Source of the DNA: JAWKWH01 sp040830725
GTDB lineage: Bacteria; Pseudomonadota; Alphaproteobacteria; Rhizobiales; Rhizobiaceae
Reading direction: 5' to 3'
DNA length: 64,000 nucleotides
Assembly: GCA_040830725.1 (NCBI GenBank)
Contig: JBFOMG010000010.1
Coordinates: 62,001-126,000, forward strand
Position 1 is the first letter of the stretch. Every line of letters starts with the position of its first letter. The notes under the pieces are model-generated. The model was not told the DNA's origin, searched no databases, and saw only the letters and a program-made list of their open reading frames with translations. Below are positions 25,717 through 35,250 of the stretch, piece after piece. Position numbers and translations under genes: made by a program.

Positions 25717-27026
25717 GCGGCTTTGAAATCGGTCTGCTCTCGCTTGGCGTCATGGTGGTACTGGTCTATGCGGGTTTCTGGGTTCCGTTCGCCCTGATGC
25801 TCACCTCATTCGCCGGTGTTTGGTTGATCAAGGGGTCGCCGATACTCGCTGGCAAGTTGCTGGCACTTGCGGCATCGGAAACCATCTCGAGCTATTTTTT
25901 CGGTGTTGTCCCCTTGTTCGTTTTGATGGGATACATCGTGTCGGTCACTGGCATGGGACGAGACGCATTCGATGTCGCAAACCAGATTTTTAGGCGCATG
26001 CGCGGCGGACTCGGAATAGGCACCGTCGGCGCTAATGCAATCTTCGCCGCGATCACCGGCATATCTATTGCATCTGCAGCAGTCTTCACCCGCATAGCCG
26101 TGCCGGAAATGGTCCGCCATGGCTATACAAAACGCTTCTCAGTTGGCGTGGTCGCAGGATCGTCGGTTCTCGGGATGCTCATTCCACCCAGCCTGTTATT
26201 GATCCTGTACGGTTTGTTGACCGAACAGTCCGTTGGCGATCTGTTCATCGCCGGTATCCTGCCCGGATTGCTTCTGGCGCTGGTTTTCGGGCTGGGCGTG
26301 GTCACAATGGCGACGATCTGGCCACGCTTTGTCGGCGAGAAAATTTCCGGACCGCAGCTGGTTGAAGATCATCTGTCCTTGAGCGAACTGGCCGCAAAAG
26401 GACTTCCGATCGCAGGCCTGATCTTGCTCGTGCTTGGCGGAATTTACGGCGGTTGGTTTACTCCGATTGAAGCCGGTGCCGTTGGTTGCCTGGGTGCGAT
26501 TGTAATCGGCCTTGGCAAACAGCGATTGAAATGGTCTGACTTCTGGCAGGTTCTCAACGACACCGGTCTGGTCACAGCATCCATCTGCTTCCTGATCATC
26601 GCAGCACAGATGTATTCGCGCATGCTGGCACTATCCGGTGTGCCGGCCGGATTCGGCTCATTTGTCGCCACTGCCGACATCGGCTTCTGGGGCGTTATTT
26701 TTGCCTATGTTTTGCTTGTCATCTTGATGGGAACGATACTGGATTCATCCTCCATCATGCTGATCCTGGTCCCGTTGATGCTGCCAGTAATCTCTTCCAT
26801 GCAGGTTGACCTGATCTGGTTCGGAATCGTCACGGTTCTGGCCGTGGAAATCGGCCTCCTGACGCCGCCATTCGGTATCTCCGTTTTTGTCATCAAATCA
26901 TCGTTGGACGATCCTTCGATCACCCTAGGCGACATCTTTGCCGGAGCGGCACCCTTCGCGCTGATGATGTTGATCGTCCTGATCGCCGTGCTCGCATTCC
27001 CGGCGCTTGCAACCGCCCTATTGTAG
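25713..27026 (+). CDS. dctM: TRAP transporter large permease subunit, DctM-type
   Basis: 437 residues with about 12 membrane helices. Typical DctM motifs are GVVPLFVLMGYI, GMLIPPSLLLILYG, GGWFTPIEAGAVG and IGLLTPPFGISVFV. It is the secondary transporter that moves the DctP-bound acid inwards with sodium or protons. The GTG start lies within the dctQ stop. Confidence 0.93.
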   Translation: MSGFEIGLLSLGVMVVLVYAGFWVPFALMLTSFAGVWLIKGSPILAGKLLALAASETISSYFFGVVPLFVLMGYIVSVTGMGRDAFDVANQIFRRMRGGLGIGTVGANAIFAAITGISIASAAVFTRIAVPEMVRHGYTKRFSVGVVAGSSVLGMLIPPSLLLILYGLLTEQSVGDLFIAGILPGLLLALVFGLGVVTMATIWPRFVGEKISGPQLVEDHLSLSELAAKGLPIAGLILLVLGGIYGGWFTPIEAGAVGCLGAIVIGLGKQRLKWSDFWQVLNDTGLVTASICFLIIAAQMYSRMLALSGVPAGFGSFVATADIGFWGVIFAYVLLVILMGTILDSSSIMLILVPLMLPVISSMQVDLIWFGIVTVLAVEIGLLTPPFGISVFVIKSSLDDPSITLGDIFAGAAPFALMMLIVLIAVLAFPALATALL

Positions 27027-27042
27027 AAAAGGAAACCAGAAA

Positions 27043-27819
27043 ATGCCGCGCAGAATTGTCGATCTCTCCGTTGCACTGGAAGCCGACATCATTTCCGATC
27101 CACCACCGATGCTTCCCAACATTACCTACATCGACCACCAGCAGTCGGCAGAACAGGTAATGCAGTTCTTTCCAGGCCTGACGAAAGATCAGCTGCCCGG
27201 CGGCGAAGGCTGGGCGGTCGAAATGCTGCAGATCGCCACGCACAACGGTACGCACCTCGACGCGCCGTATCACTACCACTCGACCATGAACAATGGTGAG
27301 CGGGCGATCACCATCGACGAAGTTCCGCTGGAATGGTGTTTCAATCCCGGCGTGAAACTCGATTTTCGCGAATTTGACGACGGTTATGTGGTCAGCGCTT
27401 ATGATGTCGAAGCAGAGCTCAAGCGCATCGGCCACGAATTGCAACCGCTCGACATTGTCGTCGTTAACACCTCAGCGGGCGCTCATTACGGCATGGACGA
27501 TTATTTGATGAAAGGATGCGGCATGGGGCGCGAAGCGACCCTTTACCTTCTCGAACGCGGCGTTCGTGTCACCGGAACCGATGCTTGGAGTTGGGACGCG
27601 CCGTTCGCGTTTACGGCCAAGGAGTTCGCCAAAACCGGCGATCCCTCAATCATCTGGGAAGGCCACCGCGCCGGCATGGAGATCGGCTACTGTCACATAG
27701 AAAAACTTTCCAATCTCGAGACGTTGCCCGCAACCGGATTCGAGATTTCCTGCTTTCCCTGGAAGATCAAAAACGCTTCGGCAGGGTTCACCCGAGCCGT
27801 CGCAATATTCAACGATTAG
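27043..27819 (+). CDS. cyclase-family metal-dependent hydrolase (KynB-like)
   Basis: 258 residues of the cyclase/kynurenine-formamidase family. The metal motif is THNGTHLDAPYHYH near residue 70. The family includes amide and lactone hydrolases. It lies 16 bases after dctM and 12 before the BKACE gene, so it probably acts on the imported compound or a breakdown product. An upstream in-frame start at 27007 overlaps dctM and is rejected because GGAAACC lies just before 27043. Confidence 0.88.
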   Translation: MPRRIVDLSVALEADIISDPPPMLPNITYIDHQQSAEQVMQFFPGLTKDQLPGGEGWAVEMLQIATHNGTHLDAPYHYHSTMNNGERAITIDEVPLEWCFNPGVKLDFREFDDGYVVSAYDVEAELKRIGHELQPLDIVVVNTSAGAHYGMDDYLMKGCGMGREATLYLLERGVRVTGTDAWSWDAPFAFTAKEFAKTGDPSIIWEGHRAGMEIGYCHIEKLSNLETLPATGFEISCFPWKIKNASAGFTRAVAIFND

Positions 27820-27831
27820 GAGCACGTCGAC

Positions 27832-28770
27832 ATGGCCCAGAAAATGAAAAAAGTCATCATCACCTGCGCGGTTACCGGCGGTGTGCACACGCCCACCATG
27901 TCGGATGCGCTGCCGATCACCCCCGACGAGATCGCTCGCCAGTCCATCGACGCTGCTGAAGCGGGTGCTTCCATCATCCACCTGCATGCGCGCGATCCGG
28001 AAACCGGTATGCCGACGCCTGATCCCGACGTGTTCATGCAGTTTTTACCGCGGATCAAACAGTCGAGCGATGCGGTGATAAATATCACCACCGGCGGCGG
28101 ACTGGGCATGACGGTCGAGGAACGGCTGGCCGGGCCGCTGAAAGCCGAACCGGAAATGACATCGCTCAATATGGGTTCGATGAACTTCGCGCTGCACCCG
28201 CTGGCAAACAAATACGACAAGTGGAAACACGACTGGGAGAAGCCGTTTCTCGAAGCCAGCGAAGATTTCATCTTTCGCAACACGTTTCGCGATATCGCCT
28301 ACATTCTGAAACATCTCGGCGAAGGCTGCGGCACCCGGTTCGAGCACGAGTGCTACGACATCGGGCATCTCTATAATCTCGCCCACTTCGTTGACGCCGG
28401 CGTGGTCAAGCCGCCATTTCTTGTGCAGTCGATTTTCGGCATCCTCGGCGGCATCGGCGCCGAAATGGAAAACGTCATGTTCATGAAACAGACGGCTGAC
28501 CGGCTGTTTGGCGACGATTATGTCTGGTCGGTGTTGGCGGCAGGCCGGTTCCAGATGCCCTTTATCACCCAGGCAGCGATGATGGGTGGCAATGTGCGCG
28601 TCGGCCTGGAAGATTCGCTGTTCATCGGCAAGGGTGAACTGGCCAAATCCAACGCCGATCAGGTCACCAAGATCAAAACCATCCTTGAAGAACTCGGTAT
28701 CGGTATCGCCTCTCCTGCCGAAGCACGCGAAGTGCTCCAGCTGAAGGGTGGCGATATGGTGAATTTCTGA
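27832..28770 (+). CDS. beta-keto acid cleavage enzyme (BKACE, DUF849)
   Basis: 312 residues of the DUF849/Kce family: a zinc TIM-barrel that cleaves a beta-keto acid with acetyl-CoA to give acetoacetate and a new acyl-CoA. Motifs are TCAVTGGVHTPTMS, IIHLHARDPETG, NITTGGG, and GGNVRVGLEDSLF near the C-terminus, with the His and Glu metal ligands. The start has AGGAGCACG upstream. It overlaps the next gene by one base (TGATG). The substrate side chain is not readable. Confidence 0.92.
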   Translation: MAQKMKKVIITCAVTGGVHTPTMSDALPITPDEIARQSIDAAEAGASIIHLHARDPETGMPTPDPDVFMQFLPRIKQSSDAVINITTGGGLGMTVEERLAGPLKAEPEMTSLNMGSMNFALHPLANKYDKWKHDWEKPFLEASEDFIFRNTFRDIAYILKHLGEGCGTRFEHECYDIGHLYNLAHFVDAGVVKPPFLVQSIFGILGGIGAEMENVMFMKQTADRLFGDDYVWSVLAAGRFQMPFITQAAMMGGNVRVGLEDSLFIGKGELAKSNADQVTKIKTILEELGIGIASPAEAREVLQLKGGDMVNF

Positions 28771-29804
28771 TGCTTCTTCCAAACCCGATCGACGGGTTCG
28801 AGGTCGATCCTGCGTCGATCAAAACCATTGGCCGCGACCTGCAGCGGCCGGAATGCATTCTGGCCGAACCGGATAGGTCGTTATGGTCGGCAGACGCGCG
28901 TGGCGGTGTCGTCCACATCAGGCCTGACGGAACCCAGTCGCTCATCACGCAGTCCGAGCGTTCAGACTTTGCCGATGCGACGGACGACGCTGCTCGCTTC
29001 ACCGAAGGCACGTTGCCAAACGGGCTGGCATTTGCACGCAACGGCGACATTTTGATCTCCAATTTCGGCACGGACCGGCTGGAAGTGATGAAGCGCACCG
29101 GCGAAACCGAAGTGCTTTATGACAACATAGACGGCAGGCCGATTGGCAAAGTCAATTTTGTTCTCAGGGACAGCAAAAACCGCATCTGGTTGACCATTTC
29201 CACGATGGTGCCGAACTGGATGGATGCGGCGCGCACGAAAATTGTCGACGGTTATGTGGCTCTCGCCGACGAACAGGGATTGCGTATCGTTGCCGACGGT
29301 TTTGCATTTACCAACGAGCTTCGCCTCGATGCCGACGAGGCCTTCCTTTATGTCGTGGAGACGACGGCGATGAAAATTACGCGCTTTCAGGTCGGTAGCG
29401 ACGGTAGTCTTTCCAGCCGCGAAACCTTCGGCCCGGAAAGCCACGGCGCTTTTATCGACGGCATTGCTTTCGACGCGTTCGGCAATCTGTGGGGCACCCA
29501 TGTGATGACCGACCGAATATTCGCCATAACACCCGACGGTGAATTGCGCATTATTCTCGACGATGACCACGGATCGGCCGCCGGAAAGGCATTGCTTGAA
29601 GCATTCGAGCGGGGTGAAGCAACACCGGATCACATGATGGCGTGTGGTGGTAAAATTGCGCCATGGATGGCGAGCATCACATTTGGTGGTCCGAACCTGA
29701 GAAATGTCTATATCGGCAGCCTGCGCGGAACGACCATTCCCTGGTTCGAGGCACCGGTCGCCGGGCTGCCAATGGTTCACTGGAATGAAGGATTAAGGTC
29801 GTGA
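28770..29804 (+). CDS. SMP-30/gluconolactonase-type lactonase
   Basis: 344 residues of the SMP-30/Gnl/LRE six-bladed propeller family. Motifs include PECILAEPDRSLWSAD, LPNGLAFARNGDILISNFG and GLRIVADGFAFTNEL. Members hydrolyse lactones using calcium or zinc. It starts within the BKACE stop (TGATG) and overlaps OsmC (GTGA), giving strong coupling. In this operon a lactone or sugar acid step is plausible; it is inference. Confidence 0.9.
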   Translation: MLLPNPIDGFEVDPASIKTIGRDLQRPECILAEPDRSLWSADARGGVVHIRPDGTQSLITQSERSDFADATDDAARFTEGTLPNGLAFARNGDILISNFGTDRLEVMKRTGETEVLYDNIDGRPIGKVNFVLRDSKNRIWLTISTMVPNWMDAARTKIVDGYVALADEQGLRIVADGFAFTNELRLDADEAFLYVVETTAMKITRFQVGSDGSLSSRETFGPESHGAFIDGIAFDAFGNLWGTHVMTDRIFAITPDGELRIILDDDHGSAAGKALLEAFERGEATPDHMMACGGKIAPWMASITFGGPNLRNVYIGSLRGTTIPWFEAPVAGLPMVHWNEGLRS

Positions 29805-30301
29805 GCGATAATGCCGGTTTGCCGCAAAAGGCAGTGGTACAGTTTGATTGCGCCGGCCGGGCTACCGGCAAGATGCGGAACGAACTGACCGTGCACATGA
29901 AACTTCCCTTTGAGGAAGGACCTTTTGAGCTGGCAACGGATGAGGGCTCGTTTCATGGCGGAGATGCCAGCGCGCCGCCTCCCCTGGCACTGTTCGTCGG
30001 CGGTCTTACCGGCTGCATCATGACCCAGATCCGGGCATTTGCGAAGAGAATGGGCGTCAGCCTCACCGATCTGAATGTCGAGACGCGGGTTCAGTGGAAC
30101 TGGGAGGCCAAGGGCCCCATCTACGAAACTTCACCGCATTCATTTGAGATTGATGTGATGATCGAGAGCGATGATCCGGCCGACAGGGTCACAGAATTGA
30201 TCCAAGCGGCCAAAAAGGGCTGCTTCATTGAACAGACCCTTGGCCGCAGTAACACGATACGCCATCGCATGAAAACGGCCGAAGGCTGGATCGAGGTCTG
30301 A
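29801..30301 (+). CDS. OsmC family protein
   Basis: 166 residues of the OsmC/Ohr fold, with two cysteines in the usual positions: VGGLTGCIMTQIRAFAKR and AKKGCFIEQTLGR. Such proteins reduce organic hydroperoxides with a peroxidatic Cys pair. It starts at GTG overlapping the lactonase stop and is the last gene of the operon, convergent with the DyP-P450 gene. It may protect the pathway from peroxide by-products. Confidence 0.88.
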   Translation: MSDNAGLPQKAVVQFDCAGRATGKMRNELTVHMKLPFEEGPFELATDEGSFHGGDASAPPPLALFVGGLTGCIMTQIRAFAKRMGVSLTDLNVETRVQWNWEAKGPIYETSPHSFEIDVMIESDDPADRVTELIQAAKKGCFIEQTLGRSNTIRHRMKTAEGWIEV

Positions 30302-30331
30302 ATATCAAGCAACCTCGCCGCACTTCGCCCG

Positions 30332-33300
30332 TCAGGCGGTCGCTTTGATCCTTTGCCGGGCAAACCGTGCCGGCTGACCGATAGTGATCTTCAGCAACTT
30401 CTGTGCATCGCCGCCGGGGCCGGCCACCTTGCGCAACCCGTCCAGCCTGCAACAGGCTCTGAGGAACTGAACGATCAGGTAGAGCGCCATCCGGTCCCTG
30501 CCCCAGCAATCGCGATTGCCACCGGCAGAGCCAAACATCAGATAGTTCCCCATTTCCCGGCGTGGACCGCCATATTTTTTCCCGAGAGAAAACGTGAAAG
30601 CTTCGGGAAAAGCCTGTTCATCGAAATTCGCCGCCACCGCCAGTGCCGCCACCCAGTGATCCTTTTCGATCGTCAGTTCCTTGTCGATGACATTGGTCTG
30701 TTCGCTGCGCCGCAGGAACATCTTGAACGACGGATTCAGCCGGTCGACTTCATAGGCAAGCCGCGTAATCCAGCTTGCTTCAGGCACGCCACCGCCCGGC
30801 GGCACAGGAAACGGATCCGGCCCGGGATCGCCAAAGACTGCATTAAGGCTTTGCAGGTCGATACCGGCATTGAGTATGCCGCCAATCACATTGCCCCATG
30901 CAGTTGGAATAACCGACATCGGCGTCCCAACCAGTTCGAGCATCAGCACCAGAACATCTATATAGTAGTCGTCCACCGAATAATTCGGATTGCCACCTGA
31001 TCCTGTTGCGTTCCGAACCGTTTGGATTGCATCACCCTCGCAGTGGACAAACATTTCCAGAAGCGTTTTCGGATCGGTTCGTCTTTTCGTACGCGCTTTC
31101 TTCAACTCCGATTCCAGATGCCCCAGGAACTCGGCTCCCGAAGAGCGGGCAAGCTCGTTCAGTTCACCCATCCGCAACTGATTGCCAACCAGGTCGGCAA
31201 GGAAAATCAACGACCAGAGTTGCAGGGTGATCTGACCCGGATTTTCCGGCTTGTCGCGTTTCACAGCGCTCAGCCAATCGCGCTCAAGGTCGCCCACCTG
31301 TTTGCGCTTGAACGGCAGCGCGATGGCGATCTCGGTCAGCCAGCTCGGTCCCTTAACGCCGAACAATTCGGAGACAATGTTATAGACGGTGTCCGTTGCC
31401 AGGTCGCGGACCAGGTCGATCTGCCCTCTTTGTTTTGTCCGGTTGATTGCGTCATTGATGCTCTTGTCAGCGATTTTCGCCATCTCTGCTTGGAAGTTGA
31501 CATGGGTGGAGAACCGCCCCCAGACCAGTTTCAGCACTTCCTGCAGGCGTTTTCGGGTCGGTTCAACACTGGTTCCAAGCTCTGTACCGATCAGAAGATC
31601 GTAGCCGCGGGTGGCCCGGCGGCAGGCATCGCGATAATTGCGAACCGAAAACAGCAATTCGCTGCCGGTGTTGTCGGCGAGAACCTTTTTGACGTCCTTG
31701 TGCAATCCGACAACAGTAATCGGATCACCGGCAAACGGATCTTCCTCGATAGTATGCGGATAGGGCAATGTCCCGCCGGGATGGGTCGCGGGCGGCCGTA
31801 TGACAATCGAGCGCTCTTTGTCTTTTAGCCACAACATGCGGGCCATGTAACGCCGGATACGGGTTTCGGCGATCATGGATGGGGTAACGATATCATCCAG
31901 CCATCCACCGCCTTTCCATTCGGCGTCCGGCTCGAATTTCTCGCCCTTGGCCATAAGTCTCAACGCCTTGACGCTGGGCAGGAAGAAATAGTCGCCGCCG
32001 CGCGTAGTGACAAAACGGGGAATATGGTGAACCGGGGCAATCGCTCCAGCTTCGAAGAACCGGTCGGAAACCCGTCCACTGTTGGAACCTGTAACCGGGC
32101 AACGTCCAAGCCCGGCCTGCCCCAAAAACTCACCATTGTTGATCCAGTTCGACTGAACCAATTCAAACTGCAGGTCTATGCGCGAATTCACACAGACGAA
32201 CAGCAGGCCACGTTCTTCGCCATCGCCGTTGGACCCTTCGGGCAGGAGCGAGCCGCCATAGGCAATGCCGCGCCTCAGGATGCGGTGGCGTTTTGCATCC
32301 GCGTTGCCGCCGATATCGCGCGGGTTGGAGCGCCTGATATGCGCTCCCAACGGACAACGCTCTCCACGCGGGTCGTCTTTTGCATAGAGAAAATCATTGG
32401 TCTTGCTGTCCAAATCCCGGCCGAGATTCATGTCATGGTCCGGCGAGATCACAAGCGGTGTACCGTCTTTCCAGCGCCCCATGAACTGGGCCGCCAGCTT
32501 CTCCTGCCCGTCAGACGTGGATCGTTGGCTCTTGAGAAAATTCCGGAATCCGATCACGTCCTGCTCAAGCTTGCGGAATACTTCGTAGGTCGCACCTGCC
32601 CGCAGCGCACCGTTGGCCGGCTGGCCTTGAACATGACCGTCTTCATCCTTCTCGCTGATGAATATCTCGCCCGGCGCGACGCTGTCCCAGGTCCGGTTTC
32701 TGCGCGGAGTGCCACCGCCTGACGGCGGGGGCGCTAGGCCAATGTCGACGAATGGCTGGCTTATCCCGTCACGGAAACCGAAATGCTCACGCCGGTATTT
32801 TTCCGGCACCATGATTCGGCGGCCGGGGCAGCCATCCTCGTCCGTCCGTTCTACAACGCTGTAGGGGTCCTGCCCAAGCTCGATATGCATGATCTCCATG
32901 CCAAGCGGCCTGAACAGGGTCGCCAGCAGCGCGCGCAGCAGCTTGCCCCTTGGCCCCACCCGGTAATTGAACATGCGTATGTCTTCGCGCAGGCCTGTCC
33001 ACGGTGCCTCGTCGGCAACATCACCATCAGCGCCAATTGCAAACCGGCTGCTGAAATGGCCATGGATGCTTTTCAAGCCCAGCGCACCGTCCCAGTTTTC
33101 CGGCGCGCTGGCTCCGGTGTCACCGAGGCGCTCGGCGCGGGCAGCCATGCCTTCCTTGAACACATCAGGAAACGAGCGGAGCGTCTCCGGATGCAGACTG
33201 AGCGCCTCCAGCCCGGAATGGGAGAAAGCAATATTGATCGGGATCGCATCTTTGGATCGATCCGTTTCCTGCGCCGGCGTGCTTTTCAGGTCAGCCCGGT

Positions 33301-34285
33301 CAGCCTCGGACATCATCACCGGGCGCACAGGGGCTGCCTCTTTCCCGCTCTTGATTTTGTTCCGGACCCAAGGCGTGGCCTGACGGAATATCTCAAACAG
33401 GCACATCATCGGCAAACCGCCATTCAGCGCCGCAGCGCCCGCAGCAGCGGGGTTCTTTTCAAACTTGGCGATAATCCCCGCCAGCAGGTCCGGGCTCGAA
33501 AGCAACACCTTGAAATAGGCCGACAGCACAAACAGGAAGCGCGCGGCGAATTGGGAGTCCTCCTGCGAGGTGCCGCCCATTCCAGCCAGCGCCTGAAATG
33601 TCGCGCCAAGCTGAGCCGGCGAGTTCAAACCGGTAAGTATCAGGGTAAAAACAGCGGTGGCCACTTTCACCGGTCCATCCTTGGCCTTCGACAGCTTGGA
33701 AAACTGCGAGAGCACCTTCATCGCTTCTGCACCGGCGGTTTTGGAAGAAAGCACCTTCTTCAGTTCCGCGTGAATGGTCTTCGTATCAACCTTGCCACCG
33801 ACTTCAGCTGCGACGGCACTGGCAGTCTTCTTGTCGCCAATTGCTTCCGCTTCGGTATCAAACTCGGCACTCGTCACCATTTGAAGCCAGGCCAGGAAGG
33901 CCGCGGATGGCTTTTTGGCATCCGGAACATTGGGCCATTGCCCGGGAATCGTGCTCTCACCGGATTCTTCTTCCGGCTCCACAATCCGGCCTCCGCTGCC
34001 AAGCGACGCGGCAAACTGCTTGACCAGGGAACCGACCATGTCGTCCAGCGAAATCGCTTGGTCCTGATCACCTGTCCCGCCTGATTTGGCGACGCTGCCG
34101 CGCGAACCGGCAATCTTCGTCGCACCGGCTGCTTTAAGCTGCTGGCCGAGCAAATCCTGAAACGTTCTGGTTTCCGATTTGCGCATGACCCGGAAGAAGA
34201 AATAGAGCGTCCAGTTGCGCGCATCGATGCTCGGATACTTGATTGCGCGCGCGATATTGGCCTGTGCGTCGACGATGTTGCTCAT
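30332..34285 (-). CDS. DyP-type peroxidase fused to a cytochrome P450
   Basis: 1317 residues in three parts. Residues 1-345 are helix-rich and Ala/Lys-rich, with no recognised family. Residues about 346-820 form a DyP-type heme peroxidase: the GFRDG motif at 503-507 (Asp506), the proximal His649 in GAHIRRSNPRD, and a long C-terminal segment. Residues about 850-1317 form a P450-like domain: an ExxR motif at E1179-R1182 in LAYEVDRLNP, and a heme Cys1260 in FGSAGGNRDCWG; the normal I-helix AGxDTT is replaced by LVGTPMS. So both heme pockets look complete, but the oxygen-activation threonine is altered. Its ATG overlaps the previous gene by four bases. Confidence 0.9.
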   Translation of the reverse strand: MSNIVDAQANIARAIKYPSIDARNWTLYFFFRVMRKSETRTFQDLLGQQLKAAGATKIAGSRGSVAKSGGTGDQDQAISLDDMVGSLVKQFAASLGSGGRIVEPEEESGESTIPGQWPNVPDAKKPSAAFLAWLQMVTSAEFDTEAEAIGDKKTASAVAAEVGGKVDTKTIHAELKKVLSSKTAGAEAMKVLSQFSKLSKAKDGPVKVATAVFTLILTGLNSPAQLGATFQALAGMGGTSQEDSQFAARFLFVLSAYFKVLLSSPDLLAGIIAKFEKNPAAAGAAALNGGLPMMCLFEIFRQATPWVRNKIKSGKEAAPVRPVMMSEADRADLKSTPAQETDRSKDAIPINIAFSHSGLEALSLHPETLRSFPDVFKEGMAARAERLGDTGASAPENWDGALGLKSIHGHFSSRFAIGADGDVADEAPWTGLREDIRMFNYRVGPRGKLLRALLATLFRPLGMEIMHIELGQDPYSVVERTDEDGCPGRRIMVPEKYRREHFGFRDGISQPFVDIGLAPPPSGGGTPRRNRTWDSVAPGEIFISEKDEDGHVQGQPANGALRAGATYEVFRKLEQDVIGFRNFLKSQRSTSDGQEKLAAQFMGRWKDGTPLVISPDHDMNLGRDLDSKTNDFLYAKDDPRGERCPLGAHIRRSNPRDIGGNADAKRHRILRRGIAYGGSLLPEGSNGDGEERGLLFVCVNSRIDLQFELVQSNWINNGEFLGQAGLGRCPVTGSNSGRVSDRFFEAGAIAPVHHIPRFVTTRGGDYFFLPSVKALRLMAKGEKFEPDAEWKGGGWLDDIVTPSMIAETRIRRYMARMLWLKDKERSIVIRPPATHPGGTLPYPHTIEEDPFAGDPITVVGLHKDVKKVLADNTGSELLFSVRNYRDACRRATRGYDLLIGTELGTSVEPTRKRLQEVLKLVWGRFSTHVNFQAEMAKIADKSINDAINRTKQRGQIDLVRDLATDTVYNIVSELFGVKGPSWLTEIAIALPFKRKQVGDLERDWLSAVKRDKPENPGQITLQLWSLIFLADLVGNQLRMGELNELARSSGAEFLGHLESELKKARTKRRTDPKTLLEMFVHCEGDAIQTVRNATGSGGNPNYSVDDYYIDVLVLMLELVGTPMSVIPTAWGNVIGGILNAGIDLQSLNAVFGDPGPDPFPVPPGGGVPEASWITRLAYEVDRLNPSFKMFLRRSEQTNVIDKELTIEKDHWVAALAVAANFDEQAFPEAFTFSLGKKYGGPRREMGNYLMFGSAGGNRDCWGRDRMALYLIVQFLRACCRLDGLRKVAGPGGDAQKLLKITIGQPARFARQRIKATA

Positions 34286-35103
34286 GACTCTTCCTCCTCC
34301 TCGGAGGCCGCGGCAACATAAACACCTCCCGGTGCGGGAAAGCCGCTGCCAAACTGCTCATTTTGCCGGAGAAACTCGTCAAACAGCTCATCCATTGGCT
34401 GAAGCCGTTCACCCGTGGGCGAACGAACCTGAGCTACAAACGCATCGAAGCGGCGCTTGAAGCTCTCCAGATATTTGATCCTTGGAACCGAAAGGTCCGG
34501 ATAAACCGACAAGAACAGGTCATTGGGGATTTGGTAGCGCCGGATCCAGCGCCAATAAGCCTCAAAGTCGCCGGTGCCGGGAAAATCCTCGCAGTTGAAA
34601 AACACATCGTCGAAACGGTCATGGATGAACTCGGCGATATCCCGAAAATAGACCTTGATGTCGCCGTCAAAGATCACTTGCGTCAGCAGCCACGAACGGA
34701 ATTCCGGCGTTGCGCCATCTTTCTTCTGCGGCATGTCGTCAAATTCATCAAATGCCCAGGTCGTCTCTTCGTATCCGGGAATCATGTTTCGGAAGCCGTA
34801 ACGCGGCCCCTCGGAGCCAGGCTCGCCCGGCTTCGGAAATCCAGGTAATCCCGAATAGATCAGATACTGTTCGGGACGAATGACGATCATCCGGGCAAAG
34901 TGGATGGTGGTAATACGGCTGAGCTCGGTTGGAAGGCCCTGTTGGGCCGATTGCATCAATTGATCAATCTTGAACCGTACCCTCTCCTCAAAGGTTCGGC
35001 GCTCATTGGGAACACGGCCCAGCTTGATGGGCGCGCAAATGGCGATTTCAGTCTTATTGCCCAGCTTTCTGGATGTCGTCCAGTATTTGGTCTGGTTCTC
35101 CAT
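34282..35103 (-). CDS. uncharacterised partner of the DyP-P450 fusion
   Basis: 273 residues, no signal peptide or membrane helix. A pattern ITTIHFARMIVIRPEQYLIY, followed later by VIFDGDIKVYFRDIAEFI, resembles the ferredoxin-like alpha-beta domains associated with some peroxidases; this is a weak resemblance from memory. The tail is acidic (EEEEES). It overlaps the fusion gene by four bases (ATGA), a strong sign of joint translation and probably stoichiometric function. Confidence 0.8.
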   Translation of the reverse strand: MENQTKYWTTSRKLGNKTEIAICAPIKLGRVPNERRTFEERVRFKIDQLMQSAQQGLPTELSRITTIHFARMIVIRPEQYLIYSGLPGFPKPGEPGSEGPRYGFRNMIPGYEETTWAFDEFDDMPQKKDGATPEFRSWLLTQVIFDGDIKVYFRDIAEFIHDRFDDVFFNCEDFPGTGDFEAYWRWIRRYQIPNDLFLSVYPDLSVPRIKYLESFKRRFDAFVAQVRSPTGERLQPMDELFDEFLRQNEQFGSGFPAPGGVYVAAASEEEEES

Positions 35104-35250
35104 AGCTGTGGTCCCTCCGCGCGGTCACGCCGGCCCGGAACCCGGCAGGTTCACTCCGGGTGCGGGACCGGCCCGCATTCAACTTCACACTTCGCGTTGG
35201 CCTTGTATGTGGGAATGTCCACACGCGACGGTTTCCAGGTCAGGAGCCGT

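Noticed and set aside
32783..34084. 433-residue plus-strand frame opposite the DyP-P450 gene
   Set aside because: No family features or ribosome site; it is antisense to a clear coding region with conserved motifs.
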